A stretch of 64,000 bases of DNA from Coptis chinensis (taxonomy: Eukaryota > Streptophyta > Magnoliopsida > Ranunculales > Ranunculaceae), in the NCBI GenBank assembly GCA_015680905.1, contig CM027377.1, positions 37,658,501 through 37,722,500 of the forward strand. Direction: 5' to 3'. The notes under the pieces are model-generated. The model was not told the DNA's origin, ran no database searches, and saw only the letters and a list, made by a program, of their open reading frames with translations. A program made the translations under genes and the position numbers. Shown piece after piece: positions 47,080 to 58,904 of this stretch; within the stretch, counting starts at the first letter, position 1, and each line of letters begins with the position of its first letter.

Positions 47080-48880
47080 CGATGGTATATCCTTGATTAG
47101 TCTTGGATATGCTTGTTTTCCACTAGCTTCCTTCACTTTGAACGAGAATGATGGACTTCATTATATCTCTCGATATTTCCTTGTAATCTTCCTTTTGTAG
47201 TATTTCTTCTCTTTTTGTGCCCCTTGTATTCGAAACATATGGGTATGGGTGATAAAGATTTTGGCTATACTCCTTGTTTGGAGTTGGGTGGCGGGTCAAG
47301 GGTTTTATGAAAGAAAATGGCTTATTGTAAAGGCTCAAAAGGTTTAACATGATGGTCCTACTAGGTGGGATAAAAGGCTGAATGGGTTCACTACTTGACT
47401 TATCGATTATGATACTCTGTTTGAATAGACTACAAGACCTAATGGCTATCTCCCGGTTGATGTCACCCGTGATTAACCAAATCAACGAATAATGAGACTA
47501 TATTACAACGACATAAAGAACTGAAAGATGATGAGTCATTAAGACTCGGATTTTTCGTAAGAACTCTCCAAAGAATGGGTATAAAGCTCAAGTCTCACGG
47601 GCTAAGTCTAAAAATTCTACTTCCAGTTTACTAGGGGTTTAAATCTCTCTTCTAGCAAAAGTATACAAAACTGATCAAGTATTATGGTGGTGCCTTGATA
47701 AAGAATTCTATCAATAAGAACTATGTCCGAGCATAATAAATAGTCTAAGCGGTAATGAAATCAATAATATCAACTATCTATCAAACTCACACTAAGCAGT
47801 ATAGAATCTATATCCCAGACTCATCATTAAAATTCATTTTTCTCATGCTGCTGATATAGAAACAAAAATATTTTAGTTTTTGAAAACTAATTTTCGAAAT
47901 TCATTTCTCAAGTACACCCTCCCCCAACTTAACATATGCATTGTCCTCAATGTATAGAAATTAAGTAAATGAAATGAATGAGAAAAAGGGAAGATGTTAC
48001 CATTGATGCCGAATTTTTACGTCGGATCCCAAGGCGTAATGTGAGTCTTTAAAGTCAGATTCTCAAGACTATATATCATGCATTATTAATTTGGAGTGAG
48101 GAGATCAGATTTTCTCACCCAAATCTGACGAATGTTTGGAGGGCGAGGAGGTCTCACTTTGTGGGTCATCAAAAATACTCCTTGATATGTTGGAAAGATT
48201 GTTGGTGAAGTTGCTTCTCTACCTTGAATTATTTCAGGTCGATGATTGTGTGATAGGCCTTGTGGTTCCCCAGTGTAGAAGGTTGACGAAAATCTCTCTT
48301 TCTAACAGGACAATAGTATCGATGTGCCCTTTACCACCCGGTGATGATGATAATGGATGTCACGGTGACTACGCTCGGGGTGGCGATGAAGGTTCACATA
48401 CTTCTCTTGTTCGGACAATGATGGTGTAGAAGAAGCTTCAGCGATCACAATTCTCCTTATCAATATGGTTCACTTTACGTTTTAGAAGACTCATTTCAGT
48501 TTCTAGATTACGTTGTTTTTCCAAAACTTCTCTAAGCTGATTTTTCTAGTAACCCGATTTTTTAAAAGAGAAGTTTTTGTTCATCCCGAAATGTAGAGTT
48601 CATCTTCTCAAGGTATGATACTCTCTCTGTCAATTTTCCATTATGCTCACTTAAATCCTGAATTTTCTCTGCGAGAGATTCCAAGAACATGGCTATAGCG
48701 CCTCTGTGGTGTGGTTCTCGGGTTCATCATAGTTTTTGTAGATTGAGCACTTTCAATTGTATCTTGAATGGGGCCAATTCTTGTATCATGCTATCAAGGA
48801 AGTACACCTCTCCACCTTCGGCTTCATCACAATCCTTATCAACAATTGAAAGATATTTATGTCCATGGACATCTTACCAA
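46154..48880. other. Non-coding internal part of the Athila-like element
   Basis: No reverse transcriptase, RNase H or integrase motif was found on either strand. A run of 44 T occupies 47036-47079, a poly(A) read on the minus strand. Several plus-strand open frames near 46667, 46865 and 48136 have no family resemblance. The element end next to the 3' LTR on minus reads AGTTGGGAGTTG, a possible polypurine tract. Confidence 0.5.
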
Positions 48881-51204
48881 AGTTGATCTTCATTTCACCG
48901 TTGTGACAATTTATCAAGGCTTTTTGCGGTAGCGAGGAAAGGTCGGCCTAGAATAATTGGAATTTTATCAAAGGCTTCATGGGTGTCTATCCAATGAAAT
49001 CCAACTGGATAGTAGAAATCGGCTACTTGAACAAGAACATCCTCAACTATGCCTCTCGGGAATCTTGGTAGAACGGTCGACTAACTTCAATTTGACTTTT
49101 GTAGGCTTTAGGTTCTCTCCAGGCCAGCCAACGCTTGGTACACATGATATGGTAAAGAGATTAACACTAGCACCAAGGTCTAAAAAGAGCATTACCCGTA
49201 AATTTTTCTCCTATCTTGCATGATATTGTAGGACTTCACGGATCTTTGAGCTTGACTTTGGAGCTTGCGATGGATAATAGATGTTGTTTGTCCAGCTAGA
49301 AGCGGCTTCGCTTTGGAACATGAGTACTTCTCTTTATGTTGCATGCATCCTTCAAGAATTTGGCATATGATGGCAACTGCTTGATCGCTTTGAGAAAGGG
49401 GATATTGATGTTATCTTTCTCAAATGCCTCCTTCATCTCTAAAAATTGCTTGTCCTTTTTGCTTTGAGCACAAAACATAGGAAAAGGTGCCTTTTGTACA
49501 AACACATCAGCATGTGTTTGCTCTTCTTTCTCTTTGGCATTCTTGCATATCTTGTCTTTGTCATCTTGACAAATGGGAGTGGAAAGGATTTCCCCCACTT
49601 CCTTCTGAACTTCATTTGAAATCTTGACCGATTGCTCTGTAGCAATGTCATCATGAGAAGATAAGTCAACCTTCTTGTCTATCTTCAATCCTGATCTGAG
49701 AGTAGTAACTGAGCTAACATGATCATGGAGGTGATCAATACTAGAAGTTGTCCCAATGTGGCATACATCTTCACTCTTCAATATTGGTTCCAATAAGCTA
49801 GGTTGAGTGGCTTGTGTCTTCTGAACAAAGCGGTGGTGAGTTAATTAGACCTTAGCCTCTAGAGACTCCATTCTAGAACATTGACTTGCACGAGATTAAC
49901 GGGAGATTGATTGGTGATCGTGCAAAAGCTCTAGAACACTTTCAAACTTCTGATTTTTCTGTGATAGCAAAGTAATTGCATTCTCCATGTTGGCGGGTGT
50001 GAGGCATAATTTCTCCTAGGATCGGGCACTAACTCTCCTTGTATTGGAATTTTGTTGAGAGTATAATTGTTGTTGAGGGACCAACTGTGAAACTTGACTT
50101 GTGCGTGGAATATAACTTTGATCTTGAGAACACGGTGGTCCGGCGATTCGTCTCCAATAATTACCTTGAAAGTTATTACCACCTTGGTTGGGCCTCTGAA
50201 AATGAGTTTATATTGTACTCTCCAAAGTGATGCATGTTGATAGTAACGGGGACATTCTAGAGTTGCATGAGAAGTGTCGAACGGACTTCGCGATATTGGC
50301 TAGCTTGCATGATTGGGAGAGATTTAACTTGAGACTTGTTGAACTTGGAGGGATTCATAGAGAACTGATTAAATTTCTTACTCGAGTTTCAATGTTGGTG
50401 GCGGCCGCCAATGTAGACTTCGAGTTCTTGATCGATTGTTCATGTGCTTGGTAACCAAATTGCTTTGGCTCCCCTCCATGCTAGCGACATCCTCGTTGCT
50501 AGTAGTCCATTGTTTGTGTTTCTTGACTAAATTCTCGAAAAGTTGTAAGCTTCCTCTCCATCCATCGATGTAAACTTGCCTTTGTGCATTGATTGTATCA
50601 TCTGCTTGTTCATCATCGAGAGTCCTCGATAGAAAAAAATGAGCGGTATGCTCTTTGTCATATCCATGATGTGGACATGAGACTAGCAGTTATTGAATTT
50701 CTCCCAACTTTGATGATATTCTTGATCCACTTTTCCTTTGAAATTGCTAATGGCTTGCTGCATGGCATCATCTTACAGGGTGGGTAGAACTTGTTCATAA
50801 ACTTTGTTCTCAACTTCTCCCAGTTGTCTATTGAATTGATCGGTACGTGCGATTAACCATTCGGATGCTTTACCTTCTAGTGAGGCGGAAAAAGAATCAA
50901 CTTGATACTCTCATCTTTGATATTACGGTTCTTGAAAGTTCGAGGGGCGATAGAAATTTGTTCATGTGAACATAAAATTTGAACATTATGCGAACCGTTG
51001 AACTTTGGAAGCATAGAGATTCTTGATGCTCTAAGCTCAAACTGGTTAACTTACGTTTACGGGAAAAACAATCTTTGGCGGGTGGGTCTCAATGATTGGC
51101 GAATAGAAATGCGGCTCGACTTCTTCCCTCTGTTGTGCTTGCATTGGTGGGATAGCTTCAGGATTATTGGTGTCTAAAACACCTCCATCATTCGTCGCGG
51201 CCAT
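48880..51204 (-). pseudogene. Gag and protease remnant of the Athila-like element
   Basis: The ATG at 51204 opens MAATNDGGVLDTNNPEAIPP. The frame then breaks often, but later blocks are recognisable: NNFQGNYWRR near 50160, MENAITLLSQKNQKFE near 49990, VTTLRSGLKIDKKVDLSS near 49690, and PFPMFCAQSKKDKQFLEM with INIPFLKAIKQLPSYAKFLKD at 49490-49330. These are the gag-to-protease linker of Athila-like Gypsy elements. A protease piece follows (LGASVNLFTI, then PIILGRPFLATAKSLDK) at about 49200-48920. Nothing of pol follows. The copy is non-functional. Confidence 0.78.
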
Positions 51205-51741
51205 TGTATCAATCTGTCTAGTATTCTTGCTATCACGAAGATGATGAAAACTATCCTACTATGCTTGAATGCGGTTAAACTAATATCAACTATTCTAAAT
51301 TATATTAATATGCAAAACTACTTTCCTTCAACTTGGGTTGGGCTTTGCGGCTAGTATCTCCCGTTGTCTAAAGTTGTCTCTTCTAGGGTTATGGTGAATC
51401 ACTTGGATTGCTTAAGTACCACTTCCCACAGACGATAGTCCGTTTGTCAAGATTCAGACAAGAAACACTAGAGTTTGATTTTTCGCTGTGTTGGCTTACA
51501 ACTTCAATTGTTGAAAAGATCCTAAATGCAATTATACTAGAAAACAATAAAACTAAATATGATGCAACTAAACTAAGAAAGCAATAAAAAGAATGAAGAT
51601 TCGACTAACCTGGATGGTAGATCTTATCTTCGAGATGTCCTTCAAGCTTCTTTCTTTCTTAAAAGGATGGATGATGCGGCTAAAATTACCTCAAGATCCA
51701 AAATTCTAATCTTGAAAGAAAACGTTAAACATAAACAACTT

Positions 51742-51759
51742 AAAGCGGCAGCGGCGCCA
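51742..51759 (-). promoter_or_regulatory. Primer binding site of the Athila-like element
   Basis: On minus, TGGCGCCGCTGCCGCTTT begins one base past the 5' LTR end. It resembles the tRNA-Asp type site (TGGCGCCGTTGCCGGGGA) common in Athila elements. Confidence 0.8.
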
Positions 51760-51760
51760 T

Positions 51761-53424
51761 TGACACAACCTCCTTTTTGTGTATGTAAATGGTATAGTCG
51801 TTGAACAAAAGAGAAGCGTATCAAAACCTAATTATCCCTCAATGAGTAAAGGATGAGTAGGGTATCATTCCACTTTTAAGTGTATGTTTATATGAAGGAC
51901 AGGACTGGAAAGGGGGTTTGAGGGATTAAAAACTATGATTATAGATATTGTAGATTCTAATGCTAAACTAAACTAAACTAAACTAACTAACTAAACTTAT
52001 ACTAAAACTAAGAATTGGAAATAGGGAGAGAATATGAGAGAGATAGATTCAAGAGATTCAAATCCACCAATGCTTTTGATTCAATGACCTTTTGCTTCAT
52101 GTTGTTCTCCAAGTAGACTACTGTCCAGGCAATCGAGCGAAAGTCTGCGATGCCTTTTTTGGTGAAACATCGTTAAACAATTAACTCTACTTAAGGTTGT
52201 TCCTATGTTCATGTTACTAGTATCTTCTTTCCTTTTATGTGAGCTTGGGCAGCTATTCAATGAATCACCATCTAAAGGCAAACACAAGGAATACTTCCCT
52301 TACTCTAAAACATTACACAATTAGAAGAAAAGTAGAGAATAATAGTATAATATTCAATTACAATAAATAAAACTCTATTCTAGCATTATATTCAATTCTG
52401 ATAAATAAAAGCATATTATTAGCAAATATTCAATTGCAATAAATAAAACCCTAAACTAGCATGATATTCAATTGTAATAAATAAAAACCTTAATCTATAC
52501 TTCCATCCCCCAAAAGTGGGCAATGGAACTAATAACTAAAAACATAAAGAACTAACCCGATTGAAGAACACCATAAACCGGAAGAATCATTAAACCTTAA
52601 GCACCGACTTCATCTCCTCCCTTGAAGGAGAAGATTAGCCTTCCATAAAGAAGGAAGAACACGAAGAGCGAGAAGAAGAAGAGTTGAAGAACATAAGACT
52701 AGAAAAGACTAACTTATTAAGACTCAAATTTAGTTAAAACCGATCTTTTATTATTAATCTCTCTCTTTCTCAAGTTCTTAAGAATATAAGTGAATTGGCA
52801 AATTACATGAGGCACTTAGGTCCTCTATTTATAGGGGTTACAATGAGCTCTAGAAGCATTCCAAACCGTCATTTGTTTCCTAATACAAATAGGTTTCTTT
52901 CAGAGTCCAACTTCATGTCCAAAACCGAGAAGGAATTGGCTACATTAATGCGATTCATGCGTCTCGGGCGCTCGATCCATCGTCTCGGACTCAATCAATC
53001 GCGTCACGGGCCGCTTCGATCTATCGTCCCCGGACTCAATCAATGCGTCACGGGCCCGATCCATCGTCCGTCCCGCGTAAGCCGATTTTCTCTCTTACGC
53101 TCTATCCTTCTATCCTCTTTTGGGCTTTGGTCCAAGCAACGAATCCTTTGGCCTTGGGCTTCCAAATAGACTTTAATATAGGTCCAAGTCGCACCTTTAA
53201 CAGCTCCCAATTCCTTGGCCTTCCCATGATTGTCCACGGGCCTCCCATGTGATCCTTAATGCTCGAATTGCTTCGTTTTACCCCATTTTCTCTAATATTC
53301 TACAAAAACTCTCTTTTTCACCTGTAGAGTCTTAAAACACAACTTATAAACACTATTAGTCCACTAAGATGGCTAAACAAGAGGCATAATCGAGGGTTAA
53401 ATAGTACTTTTTGAGCACTTATCA
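51761..53424 (-). repeat. 5' LTR of the Athila-like element
   Basis: 1664 bp; pairs with 44493-46153. Differences concentrate around 52955-53095, where this copy reads CGGG-rich variants of the 41-bp tandem unit. Confidence 0.9.
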
Positions 53425-55064
53425 CTAACTGTGTGTCTAAGAACACACGACCCAACCAACTTATACTCCAAGTTTGGGATTAGCCTGAATAACGGAAAGT
53501 ACTCATAGATCCACGCCTAGATATATATACACATAGTTAACATACTAATATAATAATATAATTAACATTAAAAAGAATATGCAAAATATTTAAGTTTTAC
53601 CTGTAGAAGAGTCAGGAAGCCCGAAACACCTTTCACCTTCTCACACGTGGCAGTCCCAAGTCCTCTATACAGAAGGCCAAAATTGATGCACCCCACGCAT
53701 ACTCGCCGATCTCACTGAATTTCAACAACAACCACACATAATAAACATGCACTCCTGTCCCAGACTTGTTTGTGAAGATGGTACATCCAAAGAAAAACAG
53801 TAAATAAGCTATTACAACCCACTGTACCTCCACCAAAGTCAACACCTTCCCCTTCACATTCCTATCTTTATCCTTATCGCGGACCTTCCTAGCAAACTGG
53901 CTCCGCAGGAATTCCAGCCTTTCCTTTGAAATGAATCGGCTCATGTCCATCTCCACTTTAATCACAGGCAGCGAGACACCCAGAGCATGGTGTAGGAGAC
54001 TCTCCGATTGTTCACGGGTCAACTCTGTGTTCCCTCTCACTGCTCTTCCTCTAATTGCGACGCCTAGGATTTGGGAGACATCATCCAAAGTCACAGTCAT
54101 CTCCCCAAATGGCATATGGAAGGTGTTGGTCTCTGGATGCTACCTCTCCACAAATGCAGAGACCAATGCCGGATCTTGATGTTTGTAACACCCAAATATC
54201 ATATTATAAAACCCAGTCCTCTTAAGCTCATTTTCAAATATGGGAGATCTTTTGAACTCAATCTTGAGACCCATTGGCTTAACTTGGATAGATGCGGAAC
54301 ACACTTCAACACTCTGCGCTCCGCCTGAAACAACAAAGACTCAATGAGGAGAAACAAAAGGTTTTGTAAAGACAAAGAAAAATCAAGATACTAAGTCTAT
54401 GTTAATACCTTATTTTCCCAAATATCACGAGCCACATGCACCGAATAGTTATACAGAAGCTCTGACTCAGTAGGGCCACCACCATATACACCTCGTGTGT
54501 ACTCCAAATCATTCTTGGATTTTCTCACATAGTCTACCACTGGAGGTGCTTCGACTTCGACCGGTGCTTCAATTTCCATAAATTATTCCAAATCATCATC
54601 CTCCTCATCATTGTCATCCTCTTCATCACCAGACTCTTCCCCATCATCTCCATCGTCACCCTATCATCATCCCCATAATTTTCAACTACACTCTTCTCAT
54701 GATCCATTGCTACATTTATATCTACATTAATATCACCCTCACTCTCAGTTTCACTATCACTCTCAGTATCTACATTACTCGGAACAACCTCATTGTGGTC
54801 CACTCTACGCACTGAGGCCAAGGTGCCCGCACTCCTTTTTCTCTTTTTCTCTCCTTCTACATCACCTACATTAGTAGGATCATCATCTGCTTTTCTATCG
54901 CCTCTACGGATTAAAGTTGTTGTTTTCGACCACCTATCTCTCTTCTTCTCAGGCTCAGGTGCGTCACCACGACCCGAAGAGGAACCGCCACCACCAAACA
55001 ACTTCTTTACACCCTTGAATGTAGTTTACACTACATTCTTGACATTCTTTGATCGAGGACCCAT

Positions 55065-55619
55065 TGCCCTACAAACAAAAATAAAACAAGTATTAGCTAC
55101 TATTACAATTCCAAAACCTCCAAACTTCAACTTCAAAAAATTCCAACAAAGATTACTTCACAACGAAACAAATGTCATAATTGGTAATAGAATTGAACTA
55201 AAACTAACCAACAAAACTAATCGAACAAATGTCATAATTGGTAATGGAATTGAACCCATTGCTACAACGAAACAAACTTCTACTAAGATTATTAAAAGAA
55301 AAATCGATCAAACACCATTAAATTCAAACAATTTCCAATAGATAATGGAATCGAACTAAAACTAGCCAACAAACTCTGGTATTAAACCAGACATTGTATT
55401 GCTACTCAAATTAAGCTTCCATATATTTTTTCTATATTTCAAGCTAAATTACAATGCTTTCTACATTTCAAGCTAAATTAAAATTCTTTCGACATTACGA
55501 TCACTACAATCACTAAAACAGATAGTTAAATAACACAAACACTCGAACCCTACAATCACTACAAACACTCAACTCTATACAGAAACTTGAACACTTAACT
55601 CCTTCCAAACACATTAAAA
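55065..55619. other. Upstream region of the PMD gene
   Basis: AT-rich. It contains two copies of AAATGTCATAATTGGTAATRGAATTGAAC about 60 bp apart (55167-55255) and short CTACAATCACTACAA repeats near 55500-55570. No gene found. Confidence 0.4.
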
Positions 55620-55720
55620 CAACCTCATTGGTCGTTTGGGCCATATACAAAACGACCTCGCTAGGTCGTTTAGGGCATCTTCAAACGACCTCACTGGGTC
55701 GTTTGAGGTTTTTTCAAAAT
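55620..55720. repeat. Palindromic minisatellite array D
   Basis: Three units with the clearest form of the repeat: AAACGACCTCGCTAGGTCGTTT (a hairpin with 8-bp arms AAACGACC/GGTCGTTT) at about 55653-55674, then CAAACGACCTCACTGGGTCGTTTG. It lies upstream of the PMD gene at the right side of the MULE composite. Confidence 0.82.
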
Positions 55721-56298
55721 AACAATAATTCGTTTTGGTACTTCAAAACAACCTTGCACTCACCAAAATAACAGCAAAACATTACAAGTAATCAAAATAA
55801 CAATAACAACCATACTCATTATTTAACAATATACACAAAAAATTGAGAAACTATAGTTGAATAAAAAGGGAAATAAATTAAATTGTGCACTCACCAAAAT
55901 TGTTACTCAAAACTAAAGAAATGATTGTTTGCACCAAACTCCAAACTCCAAAATCTCAATCTCCACAATGCGCCCAAACACAATGTCCACAATGAGTGTT
56001 AACAACAATGTCCACAATTAATTCAAACTCAAACTCAAATTTTGTTTTGGGTTTTGTTTTGGGTGTTTTTTTGGTGAGAAATTGTGAGAGAGATGACCGG
56101 TTAGAGAAGGTTGTAGCCGGTATGCGTTGAGGTTGGGGGGTGTACATGGCTTTTGTTGTTGGGCTTCGTTTTTGGGCTTGGGTTGGAAGCTGCCCAATCC
56201 AATTTATGTGGTGCCCAATACAGGACTTAAAAATAATAGTTGGTACATGAAAATATATAAAATAACGAAACCTGCCAACTTAGTATAACATAGTCAAC

Positions 56299-56530
56299 AG
56301 GCCATAATGCAAAATATCACAATATTTCACGATATATATTGAGAAATTAGAGATCAATAAATAAATATTACAATATATGATATTGGATATATTCCAATGC
56401 AAATATTGGCAAAATTTATCGATATATCGTGATATATCAACGATACAAAGGATAAATCAATATATCTACAAATAGTTAGATTTATCGCAATATATCATTA
56501 TATATCAATGATATGGACCTTATCTCGATT
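56299..56530. mobile_element. Relic of the ATATCG-rich MITE family
   Basis: Starts GGCCATAATGCAAAATATCAC, close to the termini at 730 and 58882 (the latter read on minus), then GATATATCGTGATATATCAACG variants. No matching right end is visible, so it is probably truncated. Confidence 0.45.
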
Positions 56531-57995
56531 TGTATTACCACTAGGCACTAGCTAATCAGCCTGTCCTATGGCCAAACTTGTTAAATTTAGTTAGGAACTT
56601 TACCTTCATAGCCTGGACGTCATTATGTTAGGGACAACAGGATCTCTGCTTTGAATGTTTCCAAATGTGTTGACTACTTGACTCAAGGAAAAAAGAAATG
56701 TAAAAGTAAAAGACTGCCCATATAACTATGTTGGAAATTTACAAATTAAAAATATATCTATATTGACCATGAATAAAATATTCGTGAAATTTCACCATAT
56801 ATGTCTTAACTTTCTATATTAATGGGCCACTTCACCAAACAATTAATATTCAACAAAAATGGATTGCAACATTTAACGCATGAACTTACTGCTCTAAGTT
56901 AGTTATTGTGCAAAGTCTTTGTCAAATATAATCTACTTAAGCTATGACCTGCAACCCTAAAAATTCAAAACTAATAACATCACAATATCTCTCATCACAA
57001 AGTCACTCCACTAACACCAACATAAAAATCCCAGCAAATCACCTAGAACTGGAGTAAAGGTCTTGGCTGGTACACCCTCTTTGCTGCAAGAGTGAATGGA
57101 AGAAATTAAACCTTTTCGCCCAAAAAAATGATGAAATCATGAAACCATAAGAAGAAATCTGAGAGCAAACTATAAGCATCAATAACAAATAATATACGTA
57201 GTTACCTGGAAGCACAACCCAACATACTTACCTTTTGATTTATGATTGTTATTTTCATCAGTACAATAGGAAGTCGAGTGAGGACTTTGAACATCAAGTC
57301 CATATAATCCTTCACAACACTCTTTGTAAGAGTCACTTGCACCTCGAATCTAGAATATCTCATCATTAGTGATTAGTGCCATGTACATTTGGATGTATAA
57401 ACAAAAAGGCATACAACTAAATTAGAACAAAGAAAAATCAATTGAATTTGAAGCTAGATGGGTTGGCATTAGTACAACCTTCAATGAATTTGAAGCAGCA
57501 GAAAAACTGAACTTATACCATTTTGCAACTTGAAATAAGAGTTTGCAAAGTTTCGATCAAACATAAAAGGTATCCTTCATAATAGTGTCCTTTATTAAAC
57601 AGCATTCTTAATGTATATGTAAATTTTCAGTATGTCTTAGCCACTTCACTCTACTATGAGTATAACATTACCGACAATATTTCAGCTTTTAACCTTTGAT
57701 TATAATCAAATGCAAGTCTCTACATATAACACTCTTCGTCTAATGGACACGTGTTAATGAAATATTCTAACTTGTTTGGGAAAAAAAACATCCATGACAC
57801 CGAAAAATATTCCAAGAAATCTTGCATTTTCATTGACTTCAACTTAATTAGCACCATTACAACTAATGGTTAGAAATAAAGAAATAATGTCATTCGTGTT
57901 TCAATCTTGCATTTTCATGACTTTATACATGCCCATTAACAACGTGAACGAAATACATCACACTCGAAATAATGTGTAAAATATGAAGAAATATA
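56531..57995. other. Intergenic DNA without recognised features
   Basis: No coding sequence, RNA gene or element boundary was recognised on either strand. Confidence 0.4.
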
Positions 57996-58390
57996 CACTA
58001 CAACAAATATGACATATGACATCACTAATTTTAGATCACTTTCAGTGAAGTGATGTCATATGAAAACTATGACATCACTTTTCTCAACATGTGATGTAAT
58101 AATTATCACAATCTTTTTTTAACATCACTTATTTAAAAGACTGATTTAGTAGAGTTGTACAACATCATTTTAATAAGTGATGTCATGATAGTGATATAGT
58201 AACACTTTTTTACGTCACTCACCGTATCACTTATAAAGTGATGTAATATCTATGTATTCAACATCACTTTAAAAGTGTTGTTACTCACCGTGTCACTTAT
58301 AAAGTGATGTAATATCTATGTATTCAACATCACTTTAAGAGTGATTTTGCCAAGTTTTTGAAATCACTTGTGATGTGACTTCCAGAAGTG
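57996..58390. mobile_element. One terminus of a CACTA (En/Spm-type) transposon
   Basis: Begins CACTACAACAAATATGACAT, the terminal signature of plant CACTA elements. Behind it lies a dense subterminal field of AAGTGATGT and ACATCACTT motifs in both orientations, the typical transposase-binding array. A 66-bp block starting ACTCACCGT is tandemly duplicated (58217 and 58283). The opposite end (TTTGTTGTAGTG) and a transposase were not found nearby, so this is a truncated or internally disrupted copy. Confidence 0.68.
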
Positions 58391-58499
58391 TTATTAATGA
58401 TATACCTATTAATTATTAAGTTAATTAGTTAGAAAAACAATCAAAAAAAAAAATTAGGTTAAATAGAAATGAAATAGGCGCGTGATTGGTTTGCTAGAC

Positions 58500-58882
58500 C
58501 AAGGTCCAAAATATTGAATTCGGTGAATATTTCGATGTACCTAAAAATCGATATATATCGAATATATCAGAAATATCAGAGATATCTATTTTTTTGTTGA
58601 CCAGTCAAAATTTTGTTTTGTATGTTGATATATCGAAAATATCGTCGATTATATTGGAAATACCGTCACAATATATCGGTCAAAGTCAATACTTTATATC
58701 GGAAATATCGTATATATCGGTCGATATATATCATTATATCGGAAATTGCGATATATATTGGGAAAAAAATAATTCAATATTCGGTTGAGATATATCGAAT
58801 ATTTCTATATCGGTGTACCAAAAAAACGAGATATATCGGATATATCTCCGATATATGGGCGATATTTTGGGCATTGTCCTAG
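58500..58882. mobile_element. ATATCG-rich MITE
   Basis: Both ends share (G)(T/C)CCAAAATAT in inverted orientation (58505-58514 and 58861-58871, followed by GCATTGTCC). The interior is filled with GATATATCGG and CGAATATTTC variants, as in the element at 730. Its open frames are by-products of the repeat. No target duplication identified. Confidence 0.5.
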
Positions 58883-58904
58883 CCGAGAAATAAAAAAATA
58901 AAGA

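Larger units (their letters stand above)
44493..53424 (-). mobile_element. Athila-like Gypsy element lacking reverse transcriptase and integrase
   Basis: LTRs of about 1.66 kb (44493-46153 and 51761-53424; TGACACAACC...GAGCACTTATCA) flanked by the 5-bp duplication CTAAC (44488-44492 and 53425-53429). In minus orientation: the PBS at 51742-51759, gag from 51204, a gag-to-protease linker, a protease remnant at about 49300-48880, then 2.7 kb with no pol before the 3' LTR. Total 8.9 kb. It therefore depends on another element for movement. The two LTRs are very similar apart from one GC-rich block, so it is among the younger insertions here. Confidence 0.88.
43686..55064 (-). pseudogene. Plant mobile domain (PMD, MAIN/MAIL1-like) gene, split by a retrotransposon
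   Basis: Exons from the start: 55064-54409 (MGPRSKN, then Ser/Gly, Lys/Arg and acidic stretches); 54324-53601 (LKCVPHLSKLSQW, MPFGEMTVTLDDVSQILGV, SRFISKERLEFL, VQWVVIAYLLFFFGCTIF, YAWGASILAF); 53516-53430 joined to 44492-44412 (AWIYEYFPLFRLIPN, then MHYENPCHALQYYREIIDV); 44329-43925 (VDWRLYDNF, VEIYAVARVMRQLGHVQFIP); and 43838-43686. The exon with AWIYEYFP is cut by the LTR element at 44493-53424, with CTAAC duplicated. Splice sites remain readable. Defects: a TAA 13 codons from the ATG, and frame shifts near 54650 and 54200. PMD proteins occur as host genes needed for silencing and as passengers of MULE and Gypsy elements; next to a MULE transposase the passenger kind is likelier. Confidence 0.83.
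17880..56230. mobile_element. Candidate MULE composite carrying transposase and PMD genes
   Basis: Inference from several signs. A MULE transposase gene (25905-28591, +) and a plant mobile domain gene (43686-55064, -) face each other, and the four arrays of the same AAACGAC/GTCGTTT repeat (18.0, 26.3, 43.0 and 55.6 kb) all lie beside these two genes. The outer margins show weak inverted similarity: AAATTGGATTAGGCAAC and AGGCCCAACAAC near 17921-18010, against AAATTGGATTGGGCAGC and AAGCCCAACAAC read on minus near 56160-56205. Exact element ends and a 9-bp duplication were not found, so coordinates are approximate. Removing the LINE and the two LTR elements leaves about 9 kb, a normal size for an autonomous MULE. 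The alternative is two separate MULEs. Confidence 0.42.

Noticed and set aside
46865..47200. 111-codon open frame with poly-Phe
   Set aside because: Made by the 44-T run inside the Athila-like element.
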